A DNA stretch of 64,000 nucleotides from Rheinheimera mesophila (GTDB lineage Bacteria > Pseudomonadota > Gammaproteobacteria > Enterobacterales > Alteromonadaceae), in the NCBI RefSeq assembly GCF_000986865.1, contig NZ_LAVS01000003.1, positions 62,001-126,000 of the forward strand, read 5' to 3'. Under the pieces are notes generated by a model, which saw only the letters and a program-made list of their open reading frames with translations, had not been told where the DNA came from and ran no database searches. This document shows positions 9,742 to 21,228 of this stretch, piece after piece; the first letter of the stretch is position 1, and each line of letters starts with the position of its first letter. The position numbers and the translations under genes are program-made.

Positions 9742-10641
9742 ATGCTGAAAAAGTCCAGAGCCTTCCTGAAATGGGCTGGTGGTAAATACAATTTAGTTGA
9801 CGCCATTGCCCGGCAGTTGCCGCAGGCTCCCTTACTGGTGGAGCCCTTTGTTGGCGCAGGTTCGGTGTTTTTGAATACGGACTATCCATCCTATTTGTTG
9901 AATGACATCAACGCTGATTTGATTAATTTGTATCAGCTATTACAGACCAAACCTGCTGATTTTATTGCTGATGCCCAAAGTTTATTCGTACACAGCAGTA
10001 ATCAAAAAAGCAGTTATCTGTCATTTCGGGATGCCTTTAACCAAAGTTCGGATAGTTATCAGCGCTCCTTGTTATTTTTGTACCTAAACCGGCATGGCTA
10101 CAATGGTTTGTGCCGTTATAACAGCAGCGGCAAATTTAATGTGCCTTTTGGCAGCTATAAAAAACCTTATTTTCCAGAGGCGGAGTTATGGTTTTTTGCT
10201 GAAAAAGCGCAAAAAGCTAAGTTCGTCTGTATGAATTACAGTGAGCTGATGCAGCAAGTCAACTCACCTGCAGTGGTGTATTGCGACCCACCTTATGTGC
10301 CATTAAGCCGCACGGCCAGCTTTACGTCCTATGCGAAAAATAGTTTTGATTTGGATGATCAGGCCGAACTGGCGAATTTGGCAGAGCGCTGCCAAAGCCG
10401 CGGAGTCAGTGTTGTGATCAGTAATCACGACACCAGGTTAACCCGTAAGTTGTATGAGAAGGCCAAATTAACTTCAATTCAGGTTGGGCGCTCTATCAGT
10501 CAAAAAGGTGAAACACGTGGCAAGGTGGCTGAGCTTTTTGCGCTGTATTCCACCACAGCTCAGTCGGGCACAACCCAGTTGACGAGCAGCAATAACACAG
10601 CCACAAACACAATAACGGCAAAAATACCGGCTACCAAATAA
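9742..10641 (+). CDS. dam: DNA adenine methyltransferase (GATC)
   Basis: Methylates adenine in GATC for mismatch-repair strand discrimination and replication control. The SAM-binding motif is EPFVGAGS at residues 34-41, with FLKWAGGK just upstream. The catalytic DPPY is at residues 182-185. The protein has 299 aa against about 278 in E. coli. The extra C-terminal tail (about residues 273-299, rich in Thr/Ser/Asn) lies wholly within the region overlapping the antisense DUF2970 gene, so this extension is probably non-essential. It follows damX by 36 bp. Confidence 0.96.
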   Translation: MLKKSRAFLKWAGGKYNLVDAIARQLPQAPLLVEPFVGAGSVFLNTDYPSYLLNDINADLINLYQLLQTKPADFIADAQSLFVHSSNQKSSYLSFRDAFNQSSDSYQRSLLFLYLNRHGYNGLCRYNSSGKFNVPFGSYKKPYFPEAELWFFAEKAQKAKFVCMNYSELMQQVNSPAVVYCDPPYVPLSRTASFTSYAKNSFDLDDQAELANLAERCQSRGVSVVISNHDTRLTRKLYEKAKLTSIQVGRSISQKGETRGKVAELFALYSTTAQSGTTQLTSSNNTATNTITAKIPATK

Positions 10642-10754
10642 GGCCAGACCACCGTAGTTTGAAAGTCTTGTTGACGTTGTTGCTCAGACTGAACCCCAAC
10701 TATAGCTCCGAACACTGCTTTGAGAACTTGCTTAAAGCCCGGAGCTTCCGCCAT
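10560..10754 (-). CDS. DUF2970 family small membrane protein
   Basis: Protein of 64 aa of unknown function. The N-terminal half (FKQVLKAVFGAIVGVQSEQQ, then RQQDF) matches the pattern I remember for DUF2970, and the C-terminal half is one hydrophobic membrane helix (about residues 40-61). It is convergent with dam and overlaps its 3' end by 82 bp. It lies 2 bp downstream of the small secreted-protein gene, so the two are probably co-transcribed. The family call is from memory of the sequence pattern. Confidence 0.75.
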   Translation of the reverse strand: MAEAPGFKQVLKAVFGAIVGVQSEQQRQQDFQTTVVWPYLVAGIFAVIVFVAVLLLLVNWVVPD

Positions 10755-10756
10755 CT

Positions 10757-11023
10757 TTAACCTCTGCGGTCAAAACGATTGAGCAGCTCAAGTAAATCAA
10801 CAAAGTGGAATTGAGTTGAACGGCTATTGCCTTGTAACCAACTGAACCAGCTTTGCTGAGAGGGTTTGCACAAGGAACTGATAGCCAGAGGTTTGGCTGG
10901 GTCGGCCTGGACAGCCGCCTGACATAACTCAGTGGTCGAGGCTGTGTGTTGATGCGCAAAAATACCAAGACACAAGCTAATGACCACAACGGACACTACT
11001 TTGCGATTTGCTAGTTGCTTCAT
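10757..11023 (-). CDS. Small secreted protein, unknown function
   Basis: Not recognised as a named family. The start chosen is ATG 11023 because GAGG lies five bases upstream and the product then begins with a clean signal peptide (MKQLANRKVVSVVVISLCLG). The frame is open to 11065, but that extension lacks a good ribosome binding site. The mature part is about 65 aa with two Cys residues (LCQAAV and SLCKPS), which could form a disulfide in the periplasm. It is followed directly by the DUF2970 gene. Confidence 0.6.
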   Translation of the reverse strand: MKQLANRKVVSVVVISLCLGIFAHQHTASTTELCQAAVQADPAKPLAISSLCKPSQQSWFSWLQGNSRSTQFHFVDLLELLNRFDRRG

Positions 11024-11157
11024 ACGAACCTCAACTGGTTGAATTATGTGCTGGATGATACTCAAGTTGACAACAAGTTACAAGTTTATAACTTAGCCGG
11101 GTAGTGACAAAAGTCACTTTATGCTGATGTAAATTCAACGCAGTCAGACAACCCAAA

Positions 11158-11181
11158 GGGACAAAGTCAGACACTTTGCCC
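11158..11181 (-). terminator. Hairpin downstream of the porin gene, probable terminator
   Basis: On the minus strand CCC/GGG and CAAAGT/ACTTTG pair with one bulged base and a five-base loop, starting 11 bases after the porin stop. The minus strand then reads TTTGGGTTGT, a weak T-rich tail. Confidence 0.4.
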
Positions 11182-11192
11182 CTTGCACCGGA

Positions 11193-11945
11193 TCAGAAGG
11201 TTTTGCTGATAGTCAGGACAGCACGGCCATCACATAAATTACATTCAGCCGAGCCATCAATATCTGTATCGGCATATTTCAGAGACAGGCCCGCGCCTAA
11301 TACTTCGGTGCTAAAGCCAATGCTCCAGTCAATGTAGGTATCGCTGTCAACAGGACCTGCAGCCAAAAAGGTTTCAAATTCTGCTTCGTCTTCAAAAGCG
11401 TTATAGCCAAAGTGTAAATCCAGGGCAATATTTTCTACCAGACTGTATTTGTAGTCTGCTGACAGGTAGTAATAGTCGTCGACGCCAGTGCCAAAATAAT
11501 CAGGTGAATAGGCCACGCCTAAGGTCCAGCTGTCATAGAAAAACTTGGCGTAACCTTCGTAAAAGTTAAACTCATCAACAGCGTTGTCGCCTTTTGGATA
11601 ACGGTATTGCATCACACCAACGTCAACATTCCAGCTATCATTCAGAGCGCCAGTCCAGCCCGCTAAAATATCCAGTTCCATACTGCCTTCACCGAACTTG
11701 ATATTTGACCCCCAGGTTGACAAATAAAAACCTGATTCACCGCTTAATGTAAAACCACCCTGCACCGCCGGGCCTTCATCCGTCTGCGAGATACCACGGA
11801 ATAAATAATCAGAGGTCAATGCGACGTTACCAGTCAGGCTGGCCGCACCCACACCGAAACTGCTGCCTGCAATACATAATGCGATGAGGCTGCGGCGAAT
11901 TGATTTACCTGTTGCTTTTGATCCCAGTGTTACTTTTTTTGTCAT
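11193..11945 (-). CDS. TorF-type putative porin (Gcw_chp family)
   Basis: Outer-membrane beta-barrel protein of 250 aa. A signal peptide covers about residues 1-34 (ALCIAGSSFGVGA). The mature start ASLTGNVALTSDYLFRGISQ and the following alternating-hydrophobicity strands match the TIGR02001/Gcw_chp family. It ends in an aromatic residue (TISKTF), as outer-membrane barrels do. Substrate is unknown. It diverges from rpe across a 239-bp gap and is upstream of two small minus-strand genes. This block interrupts the usual dam-rpe order. Confidence 0.85.
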   Translation of the reverse strand: MTKKVTLGSKATGKSIRRSLIALCIAGSSFGVGAASLTGNVALTSDYLFRGISQTDEGPAVQGGFTLSGESGFYLSTWGSNIKFGEGSMELDILAGWTGALNDSWNVDVGVMQYRYPKGDNAVDEFNFYEGYAKFFYDSWTLGVAYSPDYFGTGVDDYYYLSADYKYSLVENIALDLHFGYNAFEDEAEFETFLAAGPVDSDTYIDWSIGFSTEVLGAGLSLKYADTDIDGSAECNLCDGRAVLTISKTF

Positions 11946-12184
11946 TTTATTTGCCCTTATCTATGAGTTCCCGCTATTACTGTCCATTTTTTGTGCCATC
12001 GTAATATTTATAATTAAATCATGTGGATACACAAAAATTGGCGCAGGGTTTTATGATTTGTGTGCAAAGTTGGTGCGTTATTGCCTGTTTATTGTGCATA
12101 AGCTACTGGTGGCAAAGATGATTTTTCTCTGATGATTCAGTAAAGTCTGGGTTTTGCTTTCTCATACTGGTGTTTGGAGATCAG

Positions 12185-12859
12185 ATGCGTCAACCGAATT
12201 GGATAGCTCCGTCAATTTTATCTGCAGATTTTGCCCGTCTGGGCGAGGATGTCAGCCGTGTTCTGCAGGCGGGAGCTGATGTAGTGCATTTTGATGTGAT
12301 GGACAATCACTATGTACCGAATTTAACTTTTGGTCCTATGATTTGCAGCGCTTTGCGCAGTTATGGCATCACTGCCCCGGTGGATGTGCATCTGATGGTA
12401 GAAAACGTTGACAGCCTGATCCCTGCTTTTGCAGCGGCCGGGGCTTCGATCATCAGTTTTCATCCGGAAGCGTCGAAGCATGTCGATCGCACTTTGCAGC
12501 TCATTCGCCAGCATGGCTGTCAGGCCGGTCTGGTATTTAATCCGGCGACACCTCTCACCTACTTAGATTATGTGTTGGATAAAGTAGACTTAGTGCTGTT
12601 GATGTCGGTCAATCCGGGTTTTGGCGGTCAGTCTTTTATTCCGGCGACCTTACAAAAGCTGCAACAGGCCCGGCACATTATCGATCAGAGTGGCTTGCCT
12701 ATTCGGCTGGAAATTGATGGTGGTGTTAAAGTTGAAAATATCCGTGAGATAGCCGAAGCCGGTGCTGATACTTTTGTCGCAGGCTCAGCTATTTTTAGCC
12801 AAAGCGACTACCAACAGGTGATCAAGGCGATGAGAGCTGAACTGGCTGGAGTGAAGTAG
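12185..12859 (+). CDS. rpe: Ribulose-phosphate 3-epimerase
   Basis: Interconverts ribulose 5-phosphate and xylulose 5-phosphate in the pentose phosphate pathway. TIM barrel of 224 aa. Metal and substrate motifs are visible: [34 protein letters not shown] and LEIDGGVK. The start is ATG 12185 with GGAGA five bases upstream; an in-frame GTG at 12170 would place that Shine-Dalgarno inside the gene. It overlaps gph (TAGTG). Confidence 0.96.
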   Translation: MRQPNWIAPSILSADFARLGEDVSRVLQAGADVVHFDVMDNHYVPNLTFGPMICSALRSYGITAPVDVHLMVENVDSLIPAFAAAGASIISFHPEASKHVDRTLQLIRQHGCQAGLVFNPATPLTYLDYVLDKVDLVLLMSVNPGFGGQSFIPATLQKLQQARHIIDQSGLPIRLEIDGGVKVENIREIAEAGADTFVAGSAIFSQSDYQQVIKAMRAELAGVK

Positions 12860-13542
12860 TGCGGCCATTTCACTTGGTAGCCTTTGATTTAGATGGCACT
12901 TTAGTAGACAGTGCGCCTGATATTTTGCCCGCTTTAAATCAAATGATGGCAAGCTTAGGCAAAGCGCACGTCAGCTTGCTTCAGGTGCAGCAATGGCTGG
13001 GCAATGGTATGGCTGTGCTGATCCAAAGAGCACTAACTGGGGAGCTCTGTCCGGACCACTATGATGTCAGCGAGTTTGAACAGGCTCAGCAACTATTTGT
13101 TGAGTTTTATCAGCAAACGAATGGGGCAGCGACCCGCCTGTTTGATCAGGTGCCTGAAGTATTAGCCCGCTTAAGCCAGCGTTATCCTTTGGCGGTAGTG
13201 ACCAATAAACCCCGGCAATTTACGGCTCCTTTGCTACGAAACATGGGGATCGCGCGTTTTTTTTCCGCGCTCTGGTGTGCTGATGATGTCGCTAAAGCCA
13301 AACCTGAACCTGACATGCTGTTAGCTCTGGCCAGACAACAAGGGGTGTCAACGGCGGATATTTTGCTGGTCGGAGATTCCGAAAACGATATATTTGCCGC
13401 CCGTGCTGCTGGTATGCCTGTTATTGCGCTGAGCTACGGGTATAATCACGGCCAACCGATAGCGCATAGTAATCCGGATCTGGTGTTGGAGTGTTTTTCT
13501 CTGCTACCAGATGCCATCTCTAGTTTAGAACAGGAAAGATAG
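12859..13542 (+). CDS. gph: Phosphoglycolate phosphatase (HAD family)
   Basis: Dephosphorylates 2-phosphoglycolate, a by-product of oxidative DNA damage repair. It has 227 aa. HAD motif I is DLDGTLVDS near residues 9-17, motif II is VVTNKP, and motifs III/IV are KPEPDMLL with VGDSENDIFAARAAG. The GTG start shares its first base with the rpe stop codon, so translation is probably coupled. trpS begins immediately after the stop. Confidence 0.94.
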   Translation: MRPFHLVAFDLDGTLVDSAPDILPALNQMMASLGKAHVSLLQVQQWLGNGMAVLIQRALTGELCPDHYDVSEFEQAQQLFVEFYQQTNGAATRLFDQVPEVLARLSQRYPLAVVTNKPRQFTAPLLRNMGIARFFSALWCADDVAKAKPEPDMLLALARQQGVSTADILLVGDSENDIFAARAAGMPVIALSYGYNHGQPIAHSNPDLVLECFSLLPDAISSLEQER

Positions 13543-14574
13543 ATGTCAGAGTCAAAATCCATTGCACCAAAGGCCAAACCTATAGTCTTAAGTGGTGCTC
13601 AGCCTTCAGGCCAGCTTACCATTGGTAATTATCTTGGTGCTTTGCGGCAGTGGGACAAGATGCAGGATGACTATGACTGTTTGTACTGTATCGTTGATTT
13701 GCATGCCATTACTGTTCGGCAGGATCCTGTTGCTTTACGCAATGCCTCTTTAGACAGTCTGGCCTTGTATTTGGCCTGTGGCATAGATCCGAACCGTTCC
13801 AGTGTTTTTATGCAGTCGCATGTGCCTGAGCATAGTCAGTTGAACTGGATTTTAAATTGCTACACCCAGTTCGGCGAACTTAGCCGTATGACGCAATTTA
13901 AAGACAAATCCGAGCGCCATGCCAATAACGTCAATGCCGGTTTATTTACTTACCCTGTGCTGATGGCCGCCGATATTCTGGTCTATAACGCGCATCAAAT
14001 CCCGGTGGGGCATGATCAGAAGCAACATCTGGAGCTGGCTCGCGATATAGCCAATCGTTTTAATGCGTTACACGGTGATATTTTTACTGTACCAGAACCT
14101 TATATCCCGACTGTCGCAGCCCGGGTAATGAGTTTGCAGGAACCGACGAAAAAAATGTCCAAGTCGGATGAGAATCCATGGAATTTTGTCGGTTTGCTGG
14201 AAGATCCAAAGATGATCAGTAAAAAATTCAAAAAAGCCATGACAGATTCTGAGGATCCACCTCGTGTCGCTTATGATCTGGAAAACAAAGCAGGTGTTGC
14301 CAATTTGCTGAGTATTTTAAGCGGTGTGACCGGCAAGTCGATTGACAGTCTGGTGGCTGAGTATGAAGGTAAAATGTATGGCCACTTAAAAACTGATGTG
14401 GCAGATGCTGTTATTGCCTTACTGGAGCCCGTGCAGGCTAAATTCCATCAAATCCGTCAGGATCAGACTCTGATGGCGCAGGTATTAAAACAAGGTGCAA
14501 CCGAGGCCAGAGCTCGTGCGGCTGTGACCCTCGGAAAAGTCTATGATGCCGTAGGTTTTGTCTTACCAGCCTAA
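13543..14574 (+). CDS. trpS: Tryptophanyl-tRNA synthetase
   Basis: Class I aminoacyl-tRNA synthetase of 343 aa. The HIGH-like motif is TIGNYLGAL in [17 protein letters not shown], and the KMSKS motif is intact ([13 protein letters not shown]). The ATG directly abuts the gph stop codon, with AGGAAAG inside the gph end serving as ribosome binding site. It closes the rpe-gph-trpS operon. The 167-bp gap before pabA shows no obvious terminator. Confidence 0.97.
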   Translation: MSESKSIAPKAKPIVLSGAQPSGQLTIGNYLGALRQWDKMQDDYDCLYCIVDLHAITVRQDPVALRNASLDSLALYLACGIDPNRSSVFMQSHVPEHSQLNWILNCYTQFGELSRMTQFKDKSERHANNVNAGLFTYPVLMAADILVYNAHQIPVGHDQKQHLELARDIANRFNALHGDIFTVPEPYIPTVAARVMSLQEPTKKMSKSDENPWNFVGLLEDPKMISKKFKKAMTDSEDPPRVAYDLENKAGVANLLSILSGVTGKSIDSLVAEYEGKMYGHLKTDVADAVIALLEPVQAKFHQIRQDQTLMAQVLKQGATEARARAAVTLGKVYDAVGFVLPA

Positions 14575-14741
14575 CGCCGTTGGAGTTGAAGATAGTGCGG
14601 TATGGATGTCGTACCTCTGCCCCGAGCTGATACTTCAATGCTGTGAGCAGGGCCTCAATACCAGTGGGTCTTGTTGCAACGTCCATTAGTCAGGTTGCGA
14701 CAGATAGTTGCGTGGAATAATGCTGTAAAAGCCGGATTGTT

Positions 14742-15338
14742 ATGATTTTATTGATAGATAATTACGATTCTTTTACCTACAATTTAGTTCAGTATTTTGC
14801 TGAGTTGGGTGAGCAGGTTGTGGTGCGTCGTAATGATGAAATCAGCCTGACGCAAATAGCAGCGATCCGGCCTTCCAGCCTGGTGATATCACCAGGCCCG
14901 TGCAGTCCTGATCAGGCCGGTATTTCACTGGCTGCTATTGAGCATTTCGCCGGACGGATGCCAATTCTCGGCGTGTGCTTAGGGCATCAGGCGATAGCTC
15001 AGGTGTTCGGTGCCAAAGTCGTGCGGGCTCAGACTGTGATGCACGGCAAGAATTCCCTGATTAAGCATCAGCAAAGAGATTTATTCGCAGGTTTGAATAA
15101 CCCGTTAAGCGTCACTCGCTACCACTCTTTGGTTGTGCAAAAAGAATCGCTGCCGGATGAGTTCAGTATTGAAGCCTGGACAGAATCAGATGAAGCGGAA
15201 ATTATGGCGTTGTCGCATAAAAAGCTGCCCTTGTATGGAGTGCAATTTCATCCTGAGGCAATTTTAACTGAGCAAGGACATCAGTTATTACAGAATTTTC
15301 TGACATTGTGCAAAGGCCTGAACAATAATGATAAATAA
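14742..15338 (+). CDS. pabA: Aminodeoxychorismate/anthranilate synthase component II (glutamine amidotransferase)
   Basis: Class I glutamine amidotransferase of 198 aa supplying ammonia to PabB (folate) or TrpE (tryptophan). The N-terminal [15 protein letters not shown] is typical. The nucleophile is the Cys of GVCLGHQ; the His and Glu of the triad are in VQFHPEAIL. It stands alone, without trpE or pabB, near the arg/ast genes as E. coli pabA does, so pabA is preferred over trpG. A dual role is possible. Confidence 0.88.
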   Translation: MILLIDNYDSFTYNLVQYFAELGEQVVVRRNDEISLTQIAAIRPSSLVISPGPCSPDQAGISLAAIEHFAGRMPILGVCLGHQAIAQVFGAKVVRAQTVMHGKNSLIKHQQRDLFAGLNNPLSVTRYHSLVVQKESLPDEFSIEAWTESDEAEIMALSHKKLPLYGVQFHPEAILTEQGHQLLQNFLTLCKGLNNNDK

Positions 15339-15368
15339 GCTGTGTACACACAGGAGTAAAGGGTAGTT

Positions 15369-16484
15369 ATGTCTTTGTCTTCCTCCTCACTGGAGCAATT
15401 GTTTATAGATAATCTGATCGGCGTTGACCCGAATCAGAAGCGCTTGCGTTACTTAAAAAACCAGCAACAAGACACAGGCAATCGCCAGATGCTGGAAGTA
15501 GAGCGGAAGGCTCTGGAAGCCCGGCAGTCTGGTGAAAACGCAAAAAAGATTTTTCTCGATTTTACCCAGGCCCATTTACATGACGAAGTTGCACAAGAAT
15601 TGATGCAGCGTTTGAGCAGTATCGAAGTGGTCAGTAGCTCCCTGTTTGATTTAGGCCCTAATTTCCCGGCTTTACTTGATGCGTTGAGTGCAAAAGCCGT
15701 GACCTTAAACCAATTGGACCCGCTGATCAGCAATGTCGATTGGTTAAAAGAGGACGTGCTGCGTTTAGTCAATCAGCCCCGTTACCGCAATAAAACCAGT
15801 TCAGGCAATCTGGTGAAAGATATTAAAACCGCCTTGCGTTTTTTAGGCGTGGAGGCCTTGCAGTCACTGGTCCCTGTGTATGCGTTTCGCCATTGTATTC
15901 CGCATTCCACTGAACCTTTTGTCCAGTTTAAAGTGAAGATCTGGGATTACTCTTTAGCCACAGCGATAGCGGCGCGAGCTATCGCGGATTCCCAAGGTCT
16001 GAATGGTTTTGTTGCCTTTTGCGCGGCCATGTTTCAGACCATGGGCCATATGGTGGTGATCCGCAACTACCTGCGCAGTTATGCTCAGGTCAAACGTACT
16101 GAACTGTTGCGTGCCCGAGATGCCCGTGATACTGAACTGACGGACGCTCTGGAGGCCCTGGATGCCGATGCGGGGTTCTTATCCAGCAGTATTGAAGAAT
16201 TTGCCGGTATCATCAGTGCCGATCTGATTGCTCGCTGGCAGCTTAAACGTATGCCGCTGGCTGCTATTCTGGATCAGATCGCGGATCAGACGGCATTGAG
16301 TAGCTGCATGGATTTAACCAGAGCGGTGAAACAGGCCGATACCTATGTGCAGGTGAAGTTTTTAATTCAGGAGCAGCGTCTGGACGTGGAAGAGGCTAAT
16401 AAAGCTTTAAATGATGCTGGTATCCACAATGAAATGCGCAAAATGTTGGCCGGATTGGACCTGAAAAAGTTGTCTTTTGAATAA
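15369..16484 (+). CDS. HDOD domain protein
   Basis: Protein of 371 aa with a central-to-C-terminal HDOD domain (about residues 90-290), seen from LMQRLSSIEVVSSSLFDLG, VKDIKTALRFLGVEALQSLV and a helical continuation. HDOD domains are HD-like but usually lack catalytic metal ligands and act in signalling. No GGDEF, EAL or receiver domain is attached. The N-terminal 80 residues are charged and helical. The specific function is unknown. An AGGAG-containing stretch precedes the ATG. It sits 30 bp after pabA. Confidence 0.75.
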   Translation: MSLSSSSLEQLFIDNLIGVDPNQKRLRYLKNQQQDTGNRQMLEVERKALEARQSGENAKKIFLDFTQAHLHDEVAQELMQRLSSIEVVSSSLFDLGPNFPALLDALSAKAVTLNQLDPLISNVDWLKEDVLRLVNQPRYRNKTSSGNLVKDIKTALRFLGVEALQSLVPVYAFRHCIPHSTEPFVQFKVKIWDYSLATAIAARAIADSQGLNGFVAFCAAMFQTMGHMVVIRNYLRSYAQVKRTELLRARDARDTELTDALEALDADAGFLSSSIEEFAGIISADLIARWQLKRMPLAAILDQIADQTALSSCMDLTRAVKQADTYVQVKFLIQEQRLDVEEANKALNDAGIHNEMRKMLAGLDLKKLSFE

Positions 16485-16611
16485 TTTAAAAAAAATTAAT
16501 CAATAAACATGCAGTTTTTTTCAACAGTGCTTCTGTTGCGCTAAAAAACAGGGCAGATCAACAGCGGCATTCGTTGCTCGAGGTTTTTCTGCGCTGTTTC
16601 CTCAGTTAGGC

Positions 16612-16627
16612 GAATAACTAGTTATTC
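16612..16627. promoter_or_regulatory. Perfect 16-bp palindrome, possible operator
   Basis: GAATAACTAGTTATTC is a perfect palindrome about 180 bp upstream of astC. The half TTATTCACA resembles an ArgR half-site, but the half-site spacing is eight rather than four bases, so it is not a canonical ARG box. The binding protein is unknown. Confidence 0.35.
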
Positions 16628-16650
16628 ACATCCTATGCAAAACTATCTGG

Positions 16651-16675
16651 AAGCCTTATTTATCAAGGCTTTTAG
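16651..16675 (+). terminator. AAGCCTT hairpin upstream of astC, possible terminator or attenuator
   Basis: AAGCCTT (16651-16657) and AAGGCTT (16665-16671) pair around a seven-base loop and run into TTTAG. The stem is short and AT-rich. It could end transcription from the HDOD gene. Confidence 0.35.
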
Positions 16676-16803
16676 CCGTTTTGAACGCAAGACTTTTCAT
16701 TTTTTATCTGTAATAATGCGATGAAGTATCGATTTCCGTCCGACGTTTTTCCGCTGAAAAAGCAGCCAGATTAAACTGCGGACTTTTATGGCAGCAGAGG
16801 TAA

Positions 16804-18024
<1,221 letters not shown>

Positions 18025-18075
18025 ACTGCGGCCTTCTGCACTGTCTGACTACAACCACAATACAGCAAAAAATGA

Positions 18076-18098
18076 AGCGCCCGCCATGATCGGGCGCT
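18076..18098 (+). other. Intercistronic hairpin between astC and astA
   Basis: AGCGCCCG and CGGGCGCT form a perfect 8-bp GC-rich stem with a seven-base loop in the 103-bp gap. No T-tract follows, so it is more likely a processing or stability element, or a partial terminator, than a full one. Confidence 0.5.
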
Positions 18099-18127
18099 CT
18101 GAAGCAAATTAACTGGAGTAAGCGACT

Positions 18128-19144
18128 ATGATGGTCATTCGCCCAATCCGAGCCGAAGATTATCCGGAACTGTACGACATTGCTGTCGAATCAGGTCATG
18201 GCTTTACTTCGTTGCCCGTCAATGATGAGTTGTTACAGCGTAAAATCAGCCGCTCTGAGGCTTCTTTTGCCAAAAAAGTCGATAAACCTGGTGATGAGGG
18301 TTACCTGTTTGTGCTGGAAGACCCCGAAACCGGCGCTGTGGTCGGCACCAGTGCTATTGAAGCGGCGGTAGGGCTGGACGATGCGTTTTATCACTACCAT
18401 TTAGGTAAAGTGGTGCATACCTCCCGTGCTCTTGGCGTCTATAACCCGGTCGATATTCTGACACTTTGTAATGATTACACTGGGGTTTCTGAGCTTTGCA
18501 CTTTGTTTTTACGCGAATCCTGCCGCAAAAAAAATAATGGTCGTTTGTTATCGAAATTCCGCTTTTTATTTATCGCCGAGTTTCGCTCACGTTTTGCCGA
18601 CAGAGTCATCGCTGAAATGCGTGGTGTGTCGGATGAGGATGGTCACTCGCCATTCTGGAAGTGGTTACAGGACAGTTTCTTTTCGGTTGATTTTCCGACT
18701 GCAGATTATCTGACTGGTATAGGCCAGAAGGTATTTATCGCTGAGCTGATGCCGAAGTATCCGATATACGTCAGTTTACTTAGCAAAGAAGCGCAGGCTG
18801 TGATTGGTAAAGTGCATGAAAAAACCCGGCCCGCTTTAGCCTTGCTGCAATCGGAAGGTTTTTCCAACACAGGTTATGTCGATATTTTTGACGCAGGCCC
18901 AACAGTTGAAGCCAAGGTGGAACATATCCGTACCGTGCGCAGTAGTCGCAGGTTACAAGTTCAGATTGGTCCTGTCAGTGCCGGTCAGCCTTATATGGTG
19001 TCCAACACCAAATTGCAGGATTTTAGAGCCACCTGGCTGTATCTGCAGTTAGAAGAGGATAGTGACATAGTGACCTTGCCTGTTGAATGTGCAGAACTGT
19101 TGCAGGTCAGTAATGGCGATTGGGTGCGTTTAGCACGGATTTAA
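18128..19144 (+). CDS. astA: Arginine N-succinyltransferase
   Basis: First enzyme of the arginine succinyltransferase pathway, joining succinyl-CoA to the alpha-amino group of arginine. It has 338 aa. Characteristic stretches are MVIRPIRAEDYPELYDIAVE, GHGFTSLPVNDELL, LFLRESCRKKNNGRLLSKFR and FDAGPTVEAKVEHIRTVR. The gene starts ATG ATG; either is possible. It lies between astC and astD. astB and astE are not in this window. Confidence 0.95.
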   Translation: MMVIRPIRAEDYPELYDIAVESGHGFTSLPVNDELLQRKISRSEASFAKKVDKPGDEGYLFVLEDPETGAVVGTSAIEAAVGLDDAFYHYHLGKVVHTSRALGVYNPVDILTLCNDYTGVSELCTLFLRESCRKKNNGRLLSKFRFLFIAEFRSRFADRVIAEMRGVSDEDGHSPFWKWLQDSFFSVDFPTADYLTGIGQKVFIAELMPKYPIYVSLLSKEAQAVIGKVHEKTRPALALLQSEGFSNTGYVDIFDAGPTVEAKVEHIRTVRSSRRLQVQIGPVSAGQPYMVSNTKLQDFRATWLYLQLEEDSDIVTLPVECAELLQVSNGDWVRLARI

Positions 19145-19152
19145 TTTTTTAG

Positions 19153-20637
<1,485 letters not shown>

Positions 20638-20669
20638 TCCGGATCACAGGCGTATTTTAGTTTTATTTC

Positions 20670-20696
20670 AATCGGGGCATAGCCCCGATTTGTTTT
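20670..20696 (+). terminator. Intrinsic terminator after astD
   Basis: AATCGGGGC and GCCCCGATT form a perfect 9-bp stem with loop ATA, directly followed by TGTTTT, 32 bases after the astD stop. Confidence 0.85.
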
Positions 20697-20808
20697 ATGA
20701 AACAAAATTTGCTTAAATGACACTCACTTAACTACAACTTGTCTGTGCTTTTGTGCCATGCTCAGAGAGTTGAATTTCTGCGTTGTGCACTATAGGTGTC
20801 CTTTTTGT

Positions 20809-21159
20809 ATGGTTACTGATAAACCCGGCTATGAGCATCTGATCCAGTTCCTGACGGAGCATTTGTCGTTGTTCGAACAACGTGGTCCCATCATTGCCGG
20901 AGCTAAAACTCTGGGGGAAGTGCTGGAAGAGTCCATCGCAGAACAAATTATTCAGCTCTGTACTCAACACACTGAGCTGGAGATGAACCATCGCAGCATG
21001 ATAGTGCGTGAAGTCGATGGTATTTTGTATGATTTTCAGGAAGTTCTTGCATCGGTGTTAGAACAACCTGCTACGGCACAGCAGACTGAGCTTATCCAGG
21101 AAATATCTTTGCTGATTAAAAATTTGTTTGATAACGCCATCGCAGATTTGATGGATTAA
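20809..21159 (+). CDS. DUF3802 family protein
   Basis: Cytoplasmic acidic helical protein of about 116 aa. The sequence from MVTDKPGYEHLIQFLTEHLS to the C-terminal IKNLFDNAIADLMD resembles DUF3802 proteins of Shewanella and Vibrio, as remembered. The start is placed at ATG 20809 because family members begin there. The frame is open to 20758, but those 17 residues look unlike the family and lack a good ribosome binding site. Function is unknown. It lies between astD and the OsmC-like gene. Confidence 0.75.
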   Translation: MVTDKPGYEHLIQFLTEHLSLFEQRGPIIAGAKTLGEVLEESIAEQIIQLCTQHTELEMNHRSMIVREVDGILYDFQEVLASVLEQPATAQQTELIQEISLLIKNLFDNAIADLMD

Positions 21160-21228
21160 TCTTCGCTAGCCTCATCTGACTGTTTTCCGTAAAATAGCCA
21201 ACCTTTAATGCGGACAACAGGATCTTCT

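Noticed and set aside
10732-10989. 85-residue frame on the minus strand overlapping the small secreted protein
   Set aside because: The alternative frame has a real signal peptide and GAGG site; this one has neither.
11884-12132. 82-residue hydrophobic frame between porin and rpe
   Set aside because: It starts inside the porin signal-peptide region on the other strand; the composition reflects an AT-rich intergenic region.
16612-16627. Canonical ARG box
   Set aside because: Half-sites are separated by eight bases, not four; kept only as an unassigned palindrome.
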